Assembly: GCA_036265325.1 (NCBI GenBank)
Contig: DATAPH010000060.1
Span: forward strand, 1 to 64,000
Direction of reading: 5' to 3'
DNA: 64,000 nucleotides
Origin: AC-51 sp036265325
Lineage (GTDB): Bacteria; Actinomycetota; UBA4738; HRBIN12
In this document: positions 22,636 to 31,260 of the stretch, in pieces
Layout of the letters: every line of letters begins with the position of its first letter
Position numbering within the stretch: position 1 is the stretch's first letter
Notes under the pieces: model-generated
Told to the model about the DNA's origin: nothing
The model's database searches: none
What the model saw: only the letters and a program-made list of their open reading frames with translations
Made by a program: the position numbers and the translations under genes

Positions 22636-23826
22636 TCAGTCGGGAAGCAACGGGACCTGGAGGCCGTCGCGGCGGCCGAGCAGCACGCCGCGGGTGAGGG
22701 ACTTCGAGCCGAAGCGCTCCTGGACGTGGTCGAGCGTCGTGTCCATCGCCGCGGCCGGCGCTTTGCCGAACGGGAGCGCGAGCTGGATGGCGTCGTCGTT
22801 CGACAGGTTGCTGAACGTGATGCCGATCAGCGTGATACCGCGCTCCTCGATGATGGGGAGGGCGTCGTGGAGCAGCGAACGTCCCGCCGTGAGCAACGTC
22901 ACGGTGTCGGTCGTCGACTCGTGCAGTGTGTGTGAGCGCGTCGCGCGCGTCAGGTCGTCGAATCGAAGCCTGAGCGTCACCGTGCGCGCGACGCGGTGTG
23001 CCTTGCGCAGCCGGCGTGCGAGCCGGTCGACCAGCGCGATCAGATCGACCTCGAGCTGATCGGGCGGGCGTGCGCGGCGGCCGAGCGCGCGTTGCGTGCC
23101 GATCGAGTGGCGCCGTTTGCCCACCTCCACCGGGCGCGGATCTCGGTTGTGCGCGAGCGCGTGAAGGTGCCGGCCCGACGCGCGCCCGAGGATCGCGATC
23201 AGCGCGTCTTCGTTCAGCTGCGCCACATCAGCGACGGTTGTGAGCGATCGTTCGCGCAGCTTCTTGGCGGTGACGTTGCCGACGCCCCAGAGGCGTTCGA
23301 CCGGCAGTGGATGGAGGAAGCCGAGCTCGTCGTCGACCGGCACCACGAGCAAGCCGTCGGGCTTCGCGACACCGCTCGCCACTTTGGCCAAGAACTTCGT
23401 CCGCGCGACGCCGACCGTGACCGGGATGCCGACCCGCTCCCGGACCTGTGCACGGAGACGGACTGCGATCTCGGGCGGTATGCCGGAGATCCGCTTGAGC
23501 CCGCCCACGTCAAGGAACGCTTCGTCGATCGAAAGCCCTTCCACCAGCGGCGTCGTGTCGCGGAATACCTCGAACATGGCGTCGCTCGCGTCGCTGTACG
23601 CCTCCATCCGCGGGCGCACGACGATCGCCTGCGGGCACATGCGGCGCGCTTGCATCTCGCCCATCGGCGTGTAGACGCCGAAGGCCTTGGCCTCGTAGCT
23701 CGCGGCGAGCACCACCCCGCCGCCGACGATGACCGGCTTGCCGCGGAGCGAGGGGTCATCGCGCTGCTCGACAGACGCGTAGAAGGAGTCCGCATCGGCG
23801 TGCAGGATCGTGGCTTGCTCGCCCAC
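22636..23826 (-). CDS. dinB: DNA polymerase IV (Y-family, DinB)
   Basis: A 396-residue Y-family translesion polymerase. The catalytic acidic residues lie in HADADSFYASVEQ (residues 9-21) and LSIDEAFLDVGG (near 100). VTVGVARTKFLAKVASGVAKP forms the palm-to-thumb region, and the little-finger domain begins near 235. QLALPF near residue 350 is the beta-clamp binding motif. The family copies past lesions with low fidelity. The gene starts with GTG. No LexA-type operator is obvious upstream. It is the first of several DNA-repair genes between here and 45 kb. Confidence 0.93.
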   Translation of the reverse strand: MGEQATILHADADSFYASVEQRDDPSLRGKPVIVGGGVVLAASYEAKAFGVYTPMGEMQARRMCPQAIVVRPRMEAYSDASDAMFEVFRDTTPLVEGLSIDEAFLDVGGLKRISGIPPEIAVRLRAQVRERVGIPVTVGVARTKFLAKVASGVAKPDGLLVVPVDDELGFLHPLPVERLWGVGNVTAKKLRERSLTTVADVAQLNEDALIAILGRASGRHLHALAHNRDPRPVEVGKRRHSIGTQRALGRRARPPDQLEVDLIALVDRLARRLRKAHRVARTVTLRLRFDDLTRATRSHTLHESTTDTVTLLTAGRSLLHDALPIIEERGITLIGITFSNLSNDDAIQLALPFGKAPAAAMDTTLDHVQERFGSKSLTRGVLLGRRDGLQVPLLPD

Positions 23827-23866
23827 AGGCCGATGCTCGCACGGGGGACCGACACGCGAGCCGGGT

Positions 23867-24259
23867 CTACCGGTTGTCCAGGTACGACTCGGCGAGTGCG
23901 GCCGGGGCGCAGGCGAGCCACCCGTCGACGAGCAACTCTTTCAGTGGTCGCTTGCCCACCACCCGGAGCTCGATCAGCACGGCGGGATACCCGTTGAAGT
24001 GCGCCATGTCGAACACGCCCTTGATCCCGGCCTGGAGCACTGCGTCCTTCTCCGTCATCCCGTCGGTGCGCACGGCGACCACCGGCTGACGCGGTGGCGT
24101 CTCATCATCGAACCGCTTCAGGTCGGCTTTCGTGTACGGGCGCTCCCACGCGAAGCCCTTGCCGGCGACGGACCACGTGCGGTTGCCGTGGCGTTCGCCC
24201 TCGGTCACGTCCGGAAGCGCCAGCACGTAGCGCGCGACGTCGTCGAGCGTGGCCGCCAT
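23867..24259 (-). CDS. MmcQ/YjbR family protein
   Basis: A 130-residue protein of the MmcQ/YjbR double-wing family. Seen are the start LDDVARYVLALPDVTEGERHG, the central FAWERPYTKADL, and the end LLVDGWLACAPAALAESYL, the usual family layout. The fold resembles DNA-binding CyaY-like domains, but its role is not established. It lies 9 bp after a 54-residue membrane-protein gene. TAGCCT, 6 nt before the ATG, overlaps that gene's stop, so it may also be transcribed separately as a leaderless message. Confidence 0.82.
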   Translation of the reverse strand: MAATLDDVARYVLALPDVTEGERHGNRTWSVAGKGFAWERPYTKADLKRFDDETPPRQPVVAVRTDGMTEKDAVLQAGIKGVFDMAHFNGYPAVLIELRVVGKRPLKELLVDGWLACAPAALAESYLDNR

Positions 24260-24265
24260 CGCGGC

Positions 24266-24271
24266 AGGCTA
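24266..24271 (-). promoter_or_regulatory. Possible -10 box of a leaderless start
   Basis: TAGCCT on the minus strand, 6 nt before the ATG at 24259. It overlaps the TAG stop codon of the upstream small gene. Confidence 0.35.
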
Positions 24272-24433
24272 TGCGATCTGGAAGAACAACAGCGCGCCGA
24301 TGATGACGGTTGCCGCGGCGCCAATTAAGACGAGCAGCCGGCGCGTAACCGACGGCTTCCTCGTGTACAGGTACGTGACGATCCCCGCGGCGATCAGCAC
24401 CGCGCCCATCAGCGTGTCTTTGTTGAGCTTCAC
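24269..24433 (-). CDS. Small two-helix membrane protein (54 residues)
   Basis: A GTG-started frame encodes 54 residues: VKLNKDTLMGAVLIAAGIVT at the start, a basic turn (YTRKPSVTRR), then LLVLIGAAATVIIGALLFFQ. This predicts two membrane-spanning helices joined by a positively charged loop, which would be cytoplasmic. AGAGGGAG lies 4-11 nt before the GTG. The stop is 9 bp before the MmcQ/YjbR gene, so the two are probably co-transcribed. I do not recognise a family; the case rests on the ribosome site, the hydrophobic pattern and the tight spacing. Confidence 0.6.
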   Translation of the reverse strand: MKLNKDTLMGAVLIAAGIVTYLYTRKPSVTRRLLVLIGAAATVIIGALLFFQIA

Positions 24434-24522
24434 AGGCTCCCTCTCCGCCTCGTGTGCACCGACTGTAATGCGCGTGGCCTGTTGGCACGAATCCAGGCCG
24501 CGGCCGTATCCGCGCCCGGTGA

Positions 24523-24528
24523 TACGGT
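24523..24528 (+). promoter_or_regulatory. Possible -10 box of a leaderless start
   Basis: TACGGT, 6 nt before the ATG at 24535; no Shine-Dalgarno sequence. Confidence 0.4.
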
Positions 24529-24534
24529 CGGTCG

Positions 24535-25578
24535 ATGGAGTACAGAACGCTCGGCGGGACCGGCCTCAAGGTCAGCACGCACTGCCTCGGCACCATGATG
24601 TTCGGGGAGTGGGGCAACAAAGACGTCGACGACTGCGTCGGTACGATCCGTGCGGCGATCGACGGCGGCATCAACTTCGTGGACACGGCCGACGTCTACT
24701 CGGCCGGCGAGTCCGAGGAGATCGTCGGCAAGGCGCTGAGGGGCCGGCGCGACGAGGTCATCCTCGCGACAAAGGTCCACGGGCAGATGGGTCCGGGGCA
24801 CAACGACGCCGGCAACTCGCGCGTGTGGATCGCCAAAGAGGTGGAGAACAGCCTCCGCCGCCTGGGAACCGATCACATCGACCTGTATCAGATCCATCGC
24901 CCCGACGGGGACACCGACGTCGAAGAGACGCTCGGCGCACTGACCGATCTTCAGCGCCAGGGCAAGATCCGGTACTTCGGTTCGTCCACGTATCCGGGTT
25001 GGCAGATGGTCGAGGCGCAATGGACGGCCGAGCAGCGTGGGCTGTCGCGGTTCCGGACGGAGCAGCCGCCGTACTCGATCTTCGTTCGGCAGATCGAACA
25101 CGACGTGCTGCCGGTCGCCGAGAAGTACGGGATGGGCGTGCTCGTGTGGAGCCCGCTCTGCCGTGGATGGCTCACCGGGCGCTACCGCCGCGATGAGTGG
25201 GACGACTCGCCGGAGGCGCGCGCGACGCGCGGGCCGCAGCGGGCAGACTGGATGCGACCGATGTACGACCGCTCCCGCCCGGAGGTCCAGCACAAGCTCG
25301 ATCTCGTCGAGCAGTTGCTGACGATCGCCGACAAGGCGGGCATCACGCTGACCCACATGGCGATCGCGTTCACGCTCGCGCATCCCGCGGTCACGTCGAC
25401 GATCATCGGTCCGCGCACGCGCGAACAGCTCGACGACCTGTTGGGTGCGGCCGATGTGCGGCTCTACGACGGGACGCTGGACGCGATCGACGAGCTGGTG
25501 CCGCCCGGCACGCTCGTCGACGAAGAGGACCGCGGGTTCGATCCCTGGTGGTTCGAGCCCGAGGCGCGCAGACGCTGA
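24535..25578 (+). CDS. Aldo/keto reductase
   Basis: A 347-residue NADPH-dependent aldo/keto reductase with a TIM-barrel fold. The catalytic tetrad is visible as Asp in VDTADVYSAGESEE, Tyr in the same segment, Lys in ILATKVHGQ and His in YQIHRPD. The C-terminal cofactor segment is STIIGPRTREQLDDLL. It is similar to the YghZ/Kv-beta-like group that reduces aldehydes. It has no ribosome site and a TACGGT box 6 nt upstream. A glyoxalase-family gene follows 30 bp on, which suggests a shared role in removing reactive carbonyls. Confidence 0.92.
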   Translation: MEYRTLGGTGLKVSTHCLGTMMFGEWGNKDVDDCVGTIRAAIDGGINFVDTADVYSAGESEEIVGKALRGRRDEVILATKVHGQMGPGHNDAGNSRVWIAKEVENSLRRLGTDHIDLYQIHRPDGDTDVEETLGALTDLQRQGKIRYFGSSTYPGWQMVEAQWTAEQRGLSRFRTEQPPYSIFVRQIEHDVLPVAEKYGMGVLVWSPLCRGWLTGRYRRDEWDDSPEARATRGPQRADWMRPMYDRSRPEVQHKLDLVEQLLTIADKAGITLTHMAIAFTLAHPAVTSTIIGPRTREQLDDLLGAADVRLYDGTLDAIDELVPPGTLVDEEDRGFDPWWFEPEARRR

Positions 25579-25608
25579 GCGCCTGCAGACGCGAAGGAGG
25601 GAAGCGCG

Positions 25609-25968
25609 ATGAACTTCAACGGCATCTTGATCGGCTCGGAGGAGCCCGCCCGCCTCGTCACCTACTACACGAAGCTGTTCGGCGATTCGACTTGGGACGA
25701 GTCCGGATACACCGGCTGGCAGCTGGGCAACGGCGGCTTCACGGTCGGTCCCCACGACCAGGTCAAGGGCGACAACGAGCAGCCGGGCCGGATCATCTGG
25801 AACATCGAGAGCGCCGACGTGCGCGGGGACTTCGATCGGTTCAAGGCTGCCGGCGCAACCGTCGTTCAGGAGCCCTACAACCCCGGCGACGAGGCCGACG
25901 GCGACATGAGCATCGCGACGTTCGCCGACCCGGACGGCAACTACTTCCAACTCGTCTCGCCGATGTAA
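25609..25968 (+). CDS. VOC-superfamily (glyoxalase/bleomycin-resistance-like) protein
   Basis: A 119-residue protein with two beta-alpha-beta-beta-beta modules. It starts FNGILIGSEEPARLVTYYTKLFG and ends with ATFADPDGNYFQLVSPM, the usual glyoxalase-fold ends. The typical metal ligands (His early, Glu near the end) are only partly present: there is no clear His in the first strand. It may therefore be a binding protein rather than an enzyme. GAAGGAGGGAAG lies upstream. It sits between the aldo/keto reductase and an HhH-type protein in one run of genes. Confidence 0.82.
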   Translation: MNFNGILIGSEEPARLVTYYTKLFGDSTWDESGYTGWQLGNGGFTVGPHDQVKGDNEQPGRIIWNIESADVRGDFDRFKAAGATVVQEPYNPGDEADGDMSIATFADPDGNYFQLVSPM

Positions 25969-25975
25969 GCGGGCC

Positions 25976-26602
25976 GTGCTGACCGACCCGGAGCTCGACG
26001 CGCTCGAGCACGCGGTCGCAAGCATCCCGATAGCCACCTTCGAGTTCGTCGCGGACGACTACGTCATGGCGCTGTTCGACACCGTGCTCGACTACCAGAA
26101 CCAGGCCGCCGCGATCCAGAAGGCGGAAGACCACTTCCGCGAGGAGCACTTCGACGAGATCCGCACGCTGGAGGACCTCGAGGCGGTGCTCGAGCGGTTC
26201 CCCGAGGAGCGCGAGGGCAACGAGGAGCTCGCGCAGTACCTCTGGGGGAACCACCATTGGCGCCGCGCGCAGGAACTCCGCGGCCTGGTGGGCTACTTCC
26301 GTGAGCGGAACGTGACCACGTTGCGCCGGCTGCGGACGTGGGCGGCGAAGTCGCAACAGGACGACTTCGTCGGGCGCATCAAGGGCCTCGGGCCGGCGGT
26401 GTATCGGTCACTTGCGATGCGGATGGGCGTCGATACGGTGAAGCCCGACGTCCACGTCCTTCGGTTCGTGTCGGCGGCGATCGGGAGGAACGCGTCACAG
26501 GCCGAAGCGGTCGACGGACTGACGGAAGTCGCGATGAGGCTCGGCGTCCCGGCCCGTGACGTCGACTGGAGCGTCCTCGAGTATCAGAAGAGCAGCGCCT
26601 AG
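25976..26602 (+). CDS. HhH-GPD-like protein (DNA glycosylase-related)
   Basis: A 208-residue helical protein. Residues 130-165 contain a helix-hairpin-helix element, GRIKGLGPAVYRSLAMRMG, followed by VKPDVHVLRFVSAAIG. In HhH-GPD glycosylases the same spot holds the catalytic Asp (P-x-D-x-H-V-x-R). The catalytic Lys of endonuclease III is absent, so if active it would be a monofunctional type. The first 120 residues do not resemble a known glycosylase domain, so the call is tentative. The start is GTG at 25976, 7 bp after the VOC gene. The last 4 bp overlap the convergent sensor kinase gene. Confidence 0.6.
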   Translation: MLTDPELDALEHAVASIPIATFEFVADDYVMALFDTVLDYQNQAAAIQKAEDHFREEHFDEIRTLEDLEAVLERFPEEREGNEELAQYLWGNHHWRRAQELRGLVGYFRERNVTTLRRLRTWAAKSQQDDFVGRIKGLGPAVYRSLAMRMGVDTVKPDVHVLRFVSAAIGRNASQAEAVDGLTEVAMRLGVPARDVDWSVLEYQKSSA

Positions 26603-28656
26603 CTCACCGGGACGGAGCCCGAGACCGAGGTGCCGGCGCCCGGCGTGCTGGCGATGTGCAAGGTCCCGCCGATCGCGTCCAACCGGTCCGCCATGCCCTG
26701 CAGGCCCGTGCCGTAGGTGGTCGCGGCCGCGTCGAACCCGGACCCGTCGTCGGTGACCGTGAACCGGAGGTCGCCGTTGTCCTGCCGGATCGTGACCTGC
26801 GCGTTCGATGCGCCGGCGTACTTCGCGACGTTGTTCAGCGCCTCGAGCGTGCAGAAGTAGACGGCCGCTTCGACCGGCTGCTCGTAGCGGCCGATGCCGT
26901 CTGTCTCGACCGAGACGGGCACGACCGACTTCCGCGCTTGCGCCTCCAATGCGGCGCTGAGCCCCTTGTCGGCAAGCAGCGGCGGGTAGATGCCGCGGGC
27001 GAGGTCGCGGAGGTCTTCGAGGGCTTCCGTCGCGCGGGCCTGGAGCTGCTCGGCCATGTCGGCGACCTTCGACGGATCGCTCGTCCCGACCCGCGCGAGC
27101 AACCCCGCTTGCACGTTCAGGGCCACCAATTGCTGCTGTACCCCGTCGTGGATGTTCCGCTCGAGCTTGCGGCGTTCCTCGTCCTGGGCGTTGACGAGCC
27201 GTTGCCGCGACGCCCGGAGGTCTTCGATCAGGCCGACGTTCCGCAGGACCAAGCCGGCCTGAGACGCGACGTCCGCGAGGAGCTTCTCGTCCGCCGACGT
27301 CAGCACCTGACCGGGGGCCTTGGTCACCGACAACGCGCCGAGCAGTTCGCCTTGGTAGCGAACGGGCGCCGTCGCGGTCGCCCCGGGGACGACCACGTCG
27401 TTCGTGATCGGCACACGCGACACGGACGCCGTTGGCCACGAACCGGCGGTCCGGAGTTCCGAGCCAACCTTCACCCACACGTCGGCGCCCCTCGCGCCCA
27501 TGCCTTCGGCAAGGATGTGCGCCGTTCGCGGCAGCACGTCGTCGACCGCGTATGTGCCCGCGACGCGTTCCGCGAAGTCGGAAAGCACCTCGTAGGGCGT
27601 CGCTCGCTTGCCGTAGACGAGCCGATTCGCGAAACGCCGGCTTCGTTCGCGGACGGGCTGGAACGCGATCGCGATCACCGCGGCGGCCACGGCCGCGAGG
27701 AACTTGCTGCTCTGTCCGCCGACCATCGTGCCGACGCCGACGACGATCGCCGCGTAGATCAACGTGATGAACACCGCGAGCGTGCCGTAGACGACCGCAC
27801 GGTTGATCACGACGTCGATCTCGTACAGCCGGTACTTCAAGACGGCGATCGCGATCGTGGAGAACAAGAAGATGAACGCCAGGCTCTGGAACACCGAGAT
27901 CCACACCGGCGTGACCTCGCCCTGCGTGAAGTTGATCAGGAACGACAGCACGACGAGCGCGGCGCCGGTCGCGAACCACTTGATCTGCAGCCGTTCGTCC
28001 CCGGTTGAGTAGATCGCCCTCACGAGGACGGCGACGAGCGACGCGATCAGCGACGCGATCAGCGGTACCAAGAACACGAGAAGGAACAGGGCGAGGGCCA
28101 GTGCACCGATACCCCCCGGACCTTGCGCCGCGTACGGGTCGTGCCAGCTCGTCGTCGCGAAGAAGACACCGGAGCACGTCGCGACGATCGTCGACACGAC
28201 GAGGAGCCACCAGACCGGACGCCAGCGCGGCGTTCGGATCTCTCCGGTCGGGAACAGCAAGAAGAGGAACGTGAGCATGTAGATCGGGATGAAGTTGGTG
28301 CTCGACGCGAGCCAGGCGGCGAAGTTCCCGCCGGGCCAGGAACCGGGGTCGACCACGAGCGCGTGTACCGCGTACGCGCCGAAGAACCCGCTGATCCCGA
28401 GCGTGACTCCGGCGGCCATGAAGAACCACCCGATGCGGTTGTCGGAGCGCTTGGCGGCGACCACCGTGCCGATGGAGATCCCCACGATGTTGGCGATGAC
28501 CCCGAGCGCGTTCGCTTGGCTCCAGTCGTACGAGCTGGCGGCAGACGGGACGGCCGCACCTCGGTCGACGAACATCAGCACCAGGCCGGCGGTCATCAGC
28601 GCGATGGCGCTGCCGCCGAGCCAGACGGCGACCCGGGCCGGGTTCCGGAGCCTCAT
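26599..28656 (-). CDS. NarL-type sensor histidine kinase with multi-spanning membrane domain and GAF
   Basis: A 685-residue kinase. About ten hydrophobic helices fill residues 10-335. A GAF-like domain follows at about 360-480. HisKA_3 has DEERRKLERNIHDGVQQQL with the phospho-acceptor His. The HATPase region includes ALNNVAKYAGAS, VTDDGSGFD and GTGLQGMADRL. This is the architecture that signals to NarL/LuxR-type response regulators, yet none is encoded in the window, so it is an orphan here. The membrane part suggests sensing of a membrane-associated or hydrophobic signal. It is downstream of a secreted phosphatase on the same strand, with a hairpin in between. Confidence 0.9.
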   Translation of the reverse strand: MRLRNPARVAVWLGGSAIALMTAGLVLMFVDRGAAVPSAASSYDWSQANALGVIANIVGISIGTVVAAKRSDNRIGWFFMAAGVTLGISGFFGAYAVHALVVDPGSWPGGNFAAWLASSTNFIPIYMLTFLFLLFPTGEIRTPRWRPVWWLLVVSTIVATCSGVFFATTSWHDPYAAQGPGGIGALALALFLLVFLVPLIASLIASLVAVLVRAIYSTGDERLQIKWFATGAALVVLSFLINFTQGEVTPVWISVFQSLAFIFLFSTIAIAVLKYRLYEIDVVINRAVVYGTLAVFITLIYAAIVVGVGTMVGGQSSKFLAAVAAAVIAIAFQPVRERSRRFANRLVYGKRATPYEVLSDFAERVAGTYAVDDVLPRTAHILAEGMGARGADVWVKVGSELRTAGSWPTASVSRVPITNDVVVPGATATAPVRYQGELLGALSVTKAPGQVLTSADEKLLADVASQAGLVLRNVGLIEDLRASRQRLVNAQDEERRKLERNIHDGVQQQLVALNVQAGLLARVGTSDPSKVADMAEQLQARATEALEDLRDLARGIYPPLLADKGLSAALEAQARKSVVPVSVETDGIGRYEQPVEAAVYFCTLEALNNVAKYAGASNAQVTIRQDNGDLRFTVTDDGSGFDAAATTYGTGLQGMADRLDAIGGTLHIASTPGAGTSVSGSVPVS

Positions 28657-28726
28657 GTTCGTCCAGATGATGCCGCCGAGAGCGGGCCGGGGGAAGGGGT
28701 GCAGGCAGGCCGACCGGACGGGGAGA

Positions 28727-28753
28727 GGACACCCATGGATCGCCTGGGTGCCC
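28727..28753 (-). terminator. Hairpin after the metallophosphatase gene
   Basis: GGACACCCA and TGGGTGCCC form a 9-bp stem with one mismatch and a 9-nt loop, about 18 nt past the phosphatase stop. The U tract is poor. Confidence 0.4.
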
Positions 28754-28770
28754 GGTGGCGCGTGAGGGGT

Positions 28771-30186
28771 CTAGCCGAAGTTGTACGTGCGCACGTCGAA
28801 CGTGCGGCCCAGCTCGTCGGTCGGGGTCACTGTCACCGTCGAGCCGTTCACGGTTACCAGCAGGAAGTGGAACACGCGGTCGATCGTCGTCGGGCGGGCG
28901 AGCGACCCGCACGAGCTTCCGTGCGTGCTCGACGAGTACGACCAACCGAGGGCCGCGGCGATCGGTGCGCCGCAGCGGGTTGCAGGCTCGAGCTTGGCGC
29001 CGCCGCCGCCTGTCACGTAGCTGACGGGGAGGCCAGTCGGCGTGGACCGGGCGTACGTGTGCGCGTGGCCGTTGAAGATGAGGTCGACGCCGTTGTCGCC
29101 GAGCAGCCCTTCCAGGTGATCCTCGCCCGCCAGGTACGTGTCGGATGCCTCCGTGCTGTTCGGTGAGTGCGGCGGGAAATGGAAGAAGGCGAACTTGAGG
29201 CCGCCGGGATGCGCGGCGAGATCCTGGGCGAGCCACTTGTACTCGGCGCTGGTCGTCGTCCAGTGGTTGTCGTAGTCGTTCTTGTAGATGTCTGCCGTGC
29301 CGACGTTGGAGTTTCCCCAGGCCGCGTCGAGCACGTAGAACCGCGCGGTGCCGGCGTCGAACGCGTACCACGCGCTCGGGTAGCTCGCCGACCGCGTTCC
29401 GTTCGTGCAGCAGTACGTCTGCATGGCGTATGTGCCGCCCGAGGTCGATGCCGCTCGCGATTCCGGCCAGGTGGTCAGCGCGGTCGAGTTCAAGCCGTGG
29501 TTGCCCAGGGCGTTGAACATCGGGATCGTGTCGCCGGGAACGGTCCAATAGGAAGGCCCGAACACGGTGCTCACGCTGGCGCCGGTCTGGGTGAGGTCTC
29601 CGTAGTTGGTCTGCGATCCGCTCTGATAGGCGATGTCACCCGTGGTGACGGCGAAGCGGGCGCCGCTGGACGCGATGCGCGCCATCACGTTGGCCTGGTC
29701 GGTGTTGAGGGCCGCCGTGTCCTGCCAGCCCCAGTCGCCGATGACCGCGAAGGAGTACGACGCCGTCGATCCGGCAGCGACCTGCGACCGGAAGACCGGC
29801 GAGGCGTCGGTGCCGAGGAGGTCGATGGTGCTGCTCCGAACCCGGTAGCAGTACGCCGCATCCGACGTCAGCCCCGACAACGTCGCTTTCCACTGATACT
29901 CGGCGGTCGAGCCGACGGTGATCGCAGTCTTTGTCGCCGAGACCGTATGATCCGCGCAGCTTCCGCCCGATCGACCGTAGGTCACCGCGCCCGTCTGGAT
30001 GCCCGTCGTCGTGGCCCAGTTGACGGTGACGCCGTTGTTGACCAGGTCGGTGAGGTACGGATATCGCCGCAGCGAGCTCGACGTCGATGCCGACGCCACC
30101 GGTGCGGCCAGCGTCGTCCCGACGAGGGCGAGAGCCGCTGCAGCGACGGTGATGAGGACGCGCTTGGTCCTCGCTGTGCCGTGCAT
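28771..30186 (-). CDS. Secreted metallophosphoesterase (purple acid phosphatase-like)
   Basis: A 471-residue exported protein. Residues 1-34 are a signal peptide (VLITVAAAALALVGTTLAAPVASA). Residues 40-135 look like the fibronectin-III-like N-terminal domain of purple acid phosphatases. The catalytic domain keeps the metal ligands: VIGDWGWQD, TTGDIAY, NALGNHG, FFHFPPHSP and NGHAHTYAR. The C-terminus, FHFLLVTVNGSTVTVTP, matches the family end. It probably releases phosphate from organic esters outside the cell. The ATG at 30186 is taken as start because the signal peptide begins there; there is no strong ribosome site. Confidence 0.88.
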   Translation of the reverse strand: MHGTARTKRVLITVAAAALALVGTTLAAPVASASTSSSLRRYPYLTDLVNNGVTVNWATTTGIQTGAVTYGRSGGSCADHTVSATKTAITVGSTAEYQWKATLSGLTSDAAYCYRVRSSTIDLLGTDASPVFRSQVAAGSTASYSFAVIGDWGWQDTAALNTDQANVMARIASSGARFAVTTGDIAYQSGSQTNYGDLTQTGASVSTVFGPSYWTVPGDTIPMFNALGNHGLNSTALTTWPESRAASTSGGTYAMQTYCCTNGTRSASYPSAWYAFDAGTARFYVLDAAWGNSNVGTADIYKNDYDNHWTTTSAEYKWLAQDLAAHPGGLKFAFFHFPPHSPNSTEASDTYLAGEDHLEGLLGDNGVDLIFNGHAHTYARSTPTGLPVSYVTGGGGAKLEPATRCGAPIAAALGWSYSSSTHGSSCGSLARPTTIDRVFHFLLVTVNGSTVTVTPTDELGRTFDVRTYNFG

Positions 30187-30239
30187 GACGCCGCGTCGGT
30201 ACCCCGATCCGCAGTGATCCACACGCCCCGGCGCCGGAT

Positions 30240-30245
30240 TAGCCT
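30240..30245 (+). promoter_or_regulatory. Possible -10 box of a leaderless start
   Basis: TAGCCT, 7 nt before the GTG start of the ligase gene at 30253. Confidence 0.35.
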
Positions 30246-30252
30246 GTCGGAC

Positions 30253-31260
30253 GTGCATCCCGCGCTCGAACGGCTCGATCCGGCCGACCGCACGCTGGTC
30301 CGCCGCCAGGCGATGCCGGCGTTCACGCCCCCGATGCTCGCGACCCTGACCAGGCACGTCTTCTCGGACCCGGCGTGGGTTTACGAGCCGAAGCTTGACG
30401 GCCAGCGGTCGCTGCTGTGGCGCCGCGGCAAGAACATCCGTCTGCTGACTCGCAACGAGAAGGATCGGACCTCCCACTATCCGGACCTGACGGCGGGGAT
30501 CCTCAGCGAGGAGACGCCACCCCTGATCGCCGACGGCGAGATCGTTGCGTTCGACGGCGAGGTGACCTCGTTCTCGAAGCTCCAGGGCCGGATGCAGAAC
30601 GCGCGGCCGAGCGGGGCGAACGTGGCGTGGGTGCCGGTCTACTTCTATCTGTTCGACCTGATCTGGTTCGACGGCAACGACCTCTCGGCGTTGCCGCTGG
30701 TTGCGCGGAAGGCGGTCCTGCGGGAGGCGCTCACCTTCGCCGACCCCATCCGGTTCTCGGAGCACCTGGAAGAGGAGGGCGAGGCTGCCTTCCGCGCCGC
30801 CTGCGAGCAGCGGTGGGAGGGATTGGTCGCCAAGCGCGGAGCGTCGCCGTACACGCACGCGCGGTCCAAGGATTGGCTGAAGTTCAAGTGCAGCAACGAG
30901 CAGGAGTTCATCGTGATCGGCTGGACCGATCCGCGCGGGTCGCGCGAGGGCTTGGGCGCGCTGCTCGTCGGGTACCACGAGGGCGGCGAGCTGCGGTTCG
31001 GCGGAAAGGTCGGAACCGGGTTCAACGAGCGCGAGCTCGACCGCCTGAGCGCCAAGCTTCGCCGGTTGGAACGGCAGACGTCGCCGCTCGCTGACACGAA
31101 GGGGATCGGGATGAAGGGCGTGCACTGGGTGCGACCGGAGCTGATCGCCGAGGTCGGGTTCGCCGAATGGACGCCGGACGGCAAGCTCCGGCACCCGCGG
31201 TACCTCGGCCTGCGCGACGACAAGTCGCCCGACCAGATCGTGCGAGAGCGGCCGCGGTGA
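30253..31260 (+). CDS. ATP-dependent DNA ligase (LigD ligase-domain type)
   Basis: A 335-residue stand-alone ligase. The adenylation motif is YEPKLDGQRSLLWRRG near 40-55, with the AMP-accepting Lys. Other nucleotidyltransferase motifs are LIADGEIVAFDG, WEGLVAKRG and KDWLKFKC. The OB-fold domain follows, with FGGKVGTGFNERELD. It corresponds to the ligase part of LigD, the repair ligase of bacterial non-homologous end joining. GTG at 30253 is preferred because of the box upstream; ATG at 30313 is a possible later start. It overlaps the polymerase-domain gene by 4 bp (GTGA), so the two halves of LigD are encoded separately but coupled. Confidence 0.88.
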   Translation: MHPALERLDPADRTLVRRQAMPAFTPPMLATLTRHVFSDPAWVYEPKLDGQRSLLWRRGKNIRLLTRNEKDRTSHYPDLTAGILSEETPPLIADGEIVAFDGEVTSFSKLQGRMQNARPSGANVAWVPVYFYLFDLIWFDGNDLSALPLVARKAVLREALTFADPIRFSEHLEEEGEAAFRAACEQRWEGLVAKRGASPYTHARSKDWLKFKCSNEQEFIVIGWTDPRGSREGLGALLVGYHEGGELRFGGKVGTGFNERELDRLSAKLRRLERQTSPLADTKGIGMKGVHWVRPELIAEVGFAEWTPDGKLRHPRYLGLRDDKSPDQIVRERPR

